Shown here: positions 60,940 through 64,000 of the stretch, piece by piece
Position numbering within the stretch: position 1 is the stretch's first letter
Layout: every line of letters begins with the position of its first letter
Source: Symbiodinium natans
Taxonomy: Eukaryota > Sar > Dinophyceae > Suessiales > Symbiodiniaceae
DNA length: 64,000 bases
NCBI GenBank assembly: GCA_905221605.1
Contig: CAJNDS010002638.1
Span: 248,001-312,000 of the forward strand
Direction of reading: 5' to 3'
The notes under the pieces: generated by a model
The model's database searches: none
The model's input: the letters and a program-made list of their open reading frames with translations, nothing else
What the model was told of the DNA's origin: nothing
Position numbers and translations under genes: made by a program

Positions 60940-61075
60940 AGTAGTTGCGCCGGCAACTTGCGCCGGGATTTTGCCGAAGAAGATGCAGCATGCAGATCAG
61001 CTGATGAGCAAATGTGGGAAAGTCCTTGCTTGGGAAGGTTTGCGCCAGCGCTATCCCTGGCGAGCATCCATGCAA
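60940..61075 (+). CDS. Candidate exon, unknown
   Basis: Open on two frames: KKMQHADQLMSKCGKVLAWE (then GLRQRYPWRASM) and RRDFAEEDAACRSADEQMWE. Borders uncertain; TTGCCGAAG precedes and CAAACTAG|GTAAAC follows. No product recognised. Confidence 0.45.
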
Positions 61076-61295
61076 ACTAGGTAAACTATAGCGAGGTCAC
61101 CGCCAAAGGTGTGAGGTGCCTCCATGAAATAACCCTTATTTCAGCGAGCTGGCCCTGGTGAAATAGCGAGGTGGCCCTGGTGATCTACGGCCCCAGACCC
61201 ACTAAGTTTCCGCAGCCTGACCCCTGAGCCCACCTACCTGCCCAGAAAAATCAAAACCACGGCGCTTGATTTGCAACACTCTGCCTAACCCAAAT

Positions 61296-61380
61296 CCGAA
61301 CCGGACATCCGGCGGCTGTGAACGACATCCACGTGGACAGCTATGCGAAATTCTCGGAGGCACGGCTACCAGAGTCTCAG
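61296..61380 (+). CDS. Candidate exon, unknown
   Basis: Ends GAGTCTCAG before GGTTCT. Reads GHPAAVNDIHVDSYAKFSEA then RLPES. Left border uncertain. Confidence 0.5.
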
Positions 61381-61554
61381 GGTTCTTGCTGTCTTTTTTG
61401 AGGGCTTGAGGTTTTGAGGCTTGGGGGCCTTAGGGTAACTGGGCCGCTTTTGATAGAGAGTGTCTGAGGCTAAGCTGATTTTCAACACGGGGCTTGAGCC
61501 AGCATCCTTCTCGTATCGTCCAGGCTGACTTGTCATTTTGGAGTTTCCGCTCAG

Positions 61555-61615
61555 AATGACGATCGCTCAAACTTCTGAAGTATGCTTCTGCGGGGTCCGA
61601 GCCTGCATCCTACAG
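61555..61615 (+). CDS. Candidate exon, unknown
   Basis: Between CCGCTCAG and CTACAG|GTTAAG. The frame reads MTIAQTSEVCFCGVRACILQ. Confidence 0.5.
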
Positions 61616-61704
61616 GTTAAGAGCCCGAGCACATGCCAACGAAGCCCTTACCCGATCCCTAAGAAACCTGAAGCAAGCACTGACAGCCCGGGCAGGCTTT
61701 CAAG

Positions 61705-61750
61705 AACTACGACAACGTTCTCACAGCGGTCGTCGCCGGCTGCACCCCCA
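61705..61750 (+). CDS. Candidate PPR-like exon
   Basis: After CTTTCAAG; ends CCCCCA|GTAAGC. Reads NYDNVLTAVVAGCTP, similar to a PPR helix A. No partner exon joined. Confidence 0.45.
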
Positions 61751-61879
61751 GTAAGCCATAAACCAAAACCTTAAACCCCATTTGAGGCGCGGCGAGGCGA
61801 GCTGTAAAGTTGAACCAACACCTGGGATACGATGCAAGCGAGGCATGCAGAAACTTGCGGCCACGAGCGAACATAAGAA

Positions 61880-62100
61880 GTACGAGGTGCGACCTGTGGA
61901 TTGTTATAGTTTACGCCGGATGCCGTTTACTTGCCTGCACTTCATGACAGCACCTTGGAATCACGGAGTCCCTTCGTTCCAAGGGCAAGCCAGTGGTTTC
62001 TTGGCGCATGCGGGGGGCTCGGGCGGCTATAAGAAACACTCCGGCAAACCACCGCAGGATGCCGAACACGAATGCCATCCAGAGTCGCAGGAGGATTCCT
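61880..62100 (+). CDS. Candidate coding region, unknown
   Basis: Telomere-free. Within a long open frame, stretches such as EHKKYEVRPVDCYSLRR and GSGGYKKHSGKPPQDAEHEC look coding. A MITE C copy starts at its end. Exon borders not resolved. Confidence 0.35.
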
Positions 62101-62108
62101 GCCTTCAC

Positions 62109-62220
62109 CTGGGTAGCCCAGTAGTGCCCTTTTCCCTGTTTTTGGTTCAAGGCTCCCTTCTACAAGTAACCAACCCAAACAAGGGTACCCTTATGGCAAT
62201 CTGGTCACTGGGCGACCAAG
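62109..62220. mobile_element. MITE family C copy
   Basis: GGGTAGCCCAGTAGTGCCC ... CACTGGGCGACCAAG inverted ends. The preceding GAGGATTCCTGCCTTCACC is repeated before the next copy at 62550, so a larger segment was duplicated. Confidence 0.75.
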
Positions 62221-62549
62221 CCACTCGCCTGCTTCACTGCTTCACTGTTCACGACGTGACACCAAGAGTTCGCGCTGTGCTTCGGACGTTTGACATGGAC
62301 AGGCCGAACCGGTGCGTCCTCCACTGCCCCTTTACCAGCTGCAGATGTGTGCAGGGCAGTGCAAGCACCAACGGCACTCTGAAGCCTCAGCCTTCTCTCT
62401 CTTCTTCAGCTCGTGTAGCTTGGGTATCTTGGGCTGGGTTCCTGTTATCTGGCAGCCATGGCTTCCCGCCTCTTCTGCTCTGCCCCTTGAAGGCCTCCGT
62501 CTCCCGGAACTCACATCCCCAAAAGAGAATCAGAGGATTCCTGCCTTCA

Positions 62550-62630
62550 CCTTGGTAGCCCAGTGCTACCCTTTTTCCCTTGCTTGGGTTCAAAAATTTC
62601 AAGGCTCCCCCTTTAAAGTAGCCAACCCAG
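62550..62630. mobile_element. MITE family C copy, 3' truncated
   Basis: CTTGGTAGCCCAGTGCTACC start, TTTAAAGTAGCCAACCC inside, then truncated. Shares its left flank with the copy at 62109. Confidence 0.7.
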
Positions 62631-62798
62631 AAGCCTTATCAGGGCCCATGCCGTGCGCCCTGCGCGCAGGCATCGCCACCGAGGATTCTTGTCTAACCTG
62701 GGAGGGGCACACACTTTGAGATGCGGAGATTTCATGGGTTTAGGGTTCCGGGTTTAGGGTCTAGGGTTTAGGGTCTAGGGTTTAGGGTTAGGGTTCAG

Positions 62799-62993
62799 CA
62801 GTGTGCCGGTGCCTTCCGCCGGCAGGAGTGCTTGCTTGGTCTTCATGGCCACGCCTGCATCGAAACAGGTGGCATGTTCACGCCTGAATGCCGCAGCAAG
62901 AGTGGGAAGCCTTGCTCGAAAAGCTTTGCGCTCTGCTTTCGTCTGCAAGACAAAGGGCCCAGCTTCGCTGACAGGGGGTATACTGTGATCACG
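62799..62993 (+). CDS. Cysteine-rich exon, unknown protein
   Basis: A 195-nt phase-0 exon between GGTTCAG and ATCACG|GTTCCT; 65 residues in one frame. Contains six Cys (QCAG, QECLL, HACIE, PECRS, KPCSK, ALCFR) spread over about 50 residues, then a beta-rich end (FADRGYTVIT). The pattern suits a disulfide-stabilised extracellular or lumenal domain. No family recognised. TTTAGGG tract directly upstream. Confidence 0.65.
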
Positions 62994-63087
62994 GTTCCTG
63001 TACTCCAAACGCGCAGCTGGGGCAAAAAGCAGGACCCCAAAGCTTAAACCCTACGGTGGCATCGGACAGGGGTCGGAGTGCTTGCAG

Positions 63088-63153
63088 GCTTCCAGGAAGG
63101 GTGCAGGCACAGCCGAGCCGTGGATTCTGGTGCCTTGCCTCGAGATCACCGAG
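63088..63153 (+). CDS. Candidate exon, unknown
   Basis: After CTTGCAG reads ASRKGAGTAEPWILVPCLEI then TE, ending before GGGCTT. Likely the next exon after 62799-62993. Confidence 0.5.
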
Positions 63154-63188
63154 GGCTTTTGGGGGATTTAGGGTTTGATCTAGGACAG

Positions 63189-63445
63189 TCCATCAGCTGC
63201 GGATGTTTCGACTCCCCAGCCAGCTCAAATCAGTTCCCCTCCCTGCAGCAATTCGACAAGCCCAGTCATCAACATCGCCAATGCCTGATGCTGCGACGGC
63301 GCGTTCCTCCACGTAGGATGGGGGTTCGGGCTTGCAGCTCAGGGCTGGGCCGCCAGGCAAGCATCAGAGTCCCTCGCGACCCGCGTGTCTTGGCAAAGCG
63401 CTTTCTGCAGCTCCCCCCTGCCCCACAGTTCTGGTTGCACCCATA
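63189..63445 (+). CDS. Candidate terminal coding region
   Basis: Open for over 80 codons to a stop at 63446, reading for example SISCGCFDSPASSNQFPSLQ. A second frame (SPSAADVSTPQPAQISSPPC) is also open, so the frame is unsettled. Confidence 0.4.
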
Positions 63446-64000
63446 GGGTCAACGGCAGTAACCAGAACCATAGCCGCATGACCACTGCGGCTATATCCTA
63501 GTCTCCAAGGATCCACCAGGGTGTTGCCGGGGCACGTGGGAGGCGTTGCAGCAAGACTCTGTCGTGACAGGCCTGCCGTAAAGTTCCCGAGCCCTCAAGC
63601 CTACAGGCCTAAACCCGATAAAGCCTCAACCTGAGCCCTATAAACCCTAAACCCTAACCCCAGAACTATTACCCAACAAGGTTCAAGCAAGGATCGGGCC
63701 TCAGTTGCATGTTTCAGGCTTGACTGCGGGGTGATACTGCGGGATGGTAAATTTTGAAAAGGACTCCGATCCATCTTGGGTACCCTACCTATTCAACGAC
63801 CGGAGACAAAAAAAGGGGACCCCATACTTTGGAAAGCCGACCATAAGGCTTCCGCAACGAATCTGGAGTTTGGCATCCTCCCCTCCCCATGGTTCAGAGC
63901 TGCAAGGCAGCAGGGACGACCTTGATGCCATGGTGTGCGCTCCGTCATCAAGCATCCTTGCCTGTGCGAATCATGCAGTATCAGTAACCCCACTGTGAGA
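63446..64000. other. Window end, no firm feature
   Basis: A short CCCTAAA tract near 63640-63655 and otherwise unique sequence. Nothing recognised. Confidence 0.4.

Overview
The window looks like nuclear DNA of a dinoflagellate alga, probably Symbiodiniaceae-like (Suessiales); the species is inferred and was not searched. Three things point there. Copies of the heptamer TTTAGGG/CCCTAAA and its one-base variants are scattered through nearly the whole 64 kb. The coding information is cut into exons of 19-230 nt separated by introns of 0.1-1.5 kb. Introns that can be fixed by protein logic end in AG but start with GC, GA or GT, and exons usually begin with G after the AG. I saw no bacterial features, rRNA, tRNA or CRISPR. 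The open frames longer than about 100 codons lie mostly in repeats and are not genes.

All recognisable genes read on the + strand. (1) 4.8-9.9 kb: a run of coding-like exons of unknown function, with an earlier weak thioesterase-like exon on the - strand at 0.5 kb. (2) 10.07-13.13 kb: pentatricopeptide repeat (PPR) exons followed by a complete C-terminal J-domain (DnaJ-like) reading frame with a 61-nt intron. (3) 14.4-34.4 kb: one long P-type PPR gene, the best supported locus. At least 20 exons join in frame and keep a 35-residue motif spacing across introns of up to about 1.5 kb. (4) 38-53 kb: many isolated coding-like exons of unknown product (acidic, RG-rich and others). (5) 53.75-58.21 kb: a La-related RNA-binding protein whose La motif is rebuilt from five exons, one of only 23 nt. 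(6) 60.0-63.5 kb: more + strand exons, including a 195-nt cysteine-rich one, of unknown function.

Between exons the DNA is a mosaic of telomere-like tracts, variant arrays (TTTTAGGG, TTTAGGGG, TTCAGGG, 9-bp GGGCTTATA), at least ten families of short inverted-repeat elements (MITE-like), a 0.9-kb array of perfect CTCGAG-centred hairpins at 35.2-36.2 kb and a 91-bp satellite at 36.4-37.6 kb. Telomere-like sequence also sits inside otherwise intact MITE copies, so it is still being added or moved. The most interesting observation is that introns tend to carry the G-strand (TTTAGGG) after the 5' splice site and the C-strand (CCCTAAA) before the 3' splice site. Such a transcript could fold the two splice sites together.

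PPR and La-motif proteins both bind RNA, and a J-domain protein recruits Hsp70, but nothing here shows that they act together. All joins, counts and identities come from reading by eye, without searches or RNA data.
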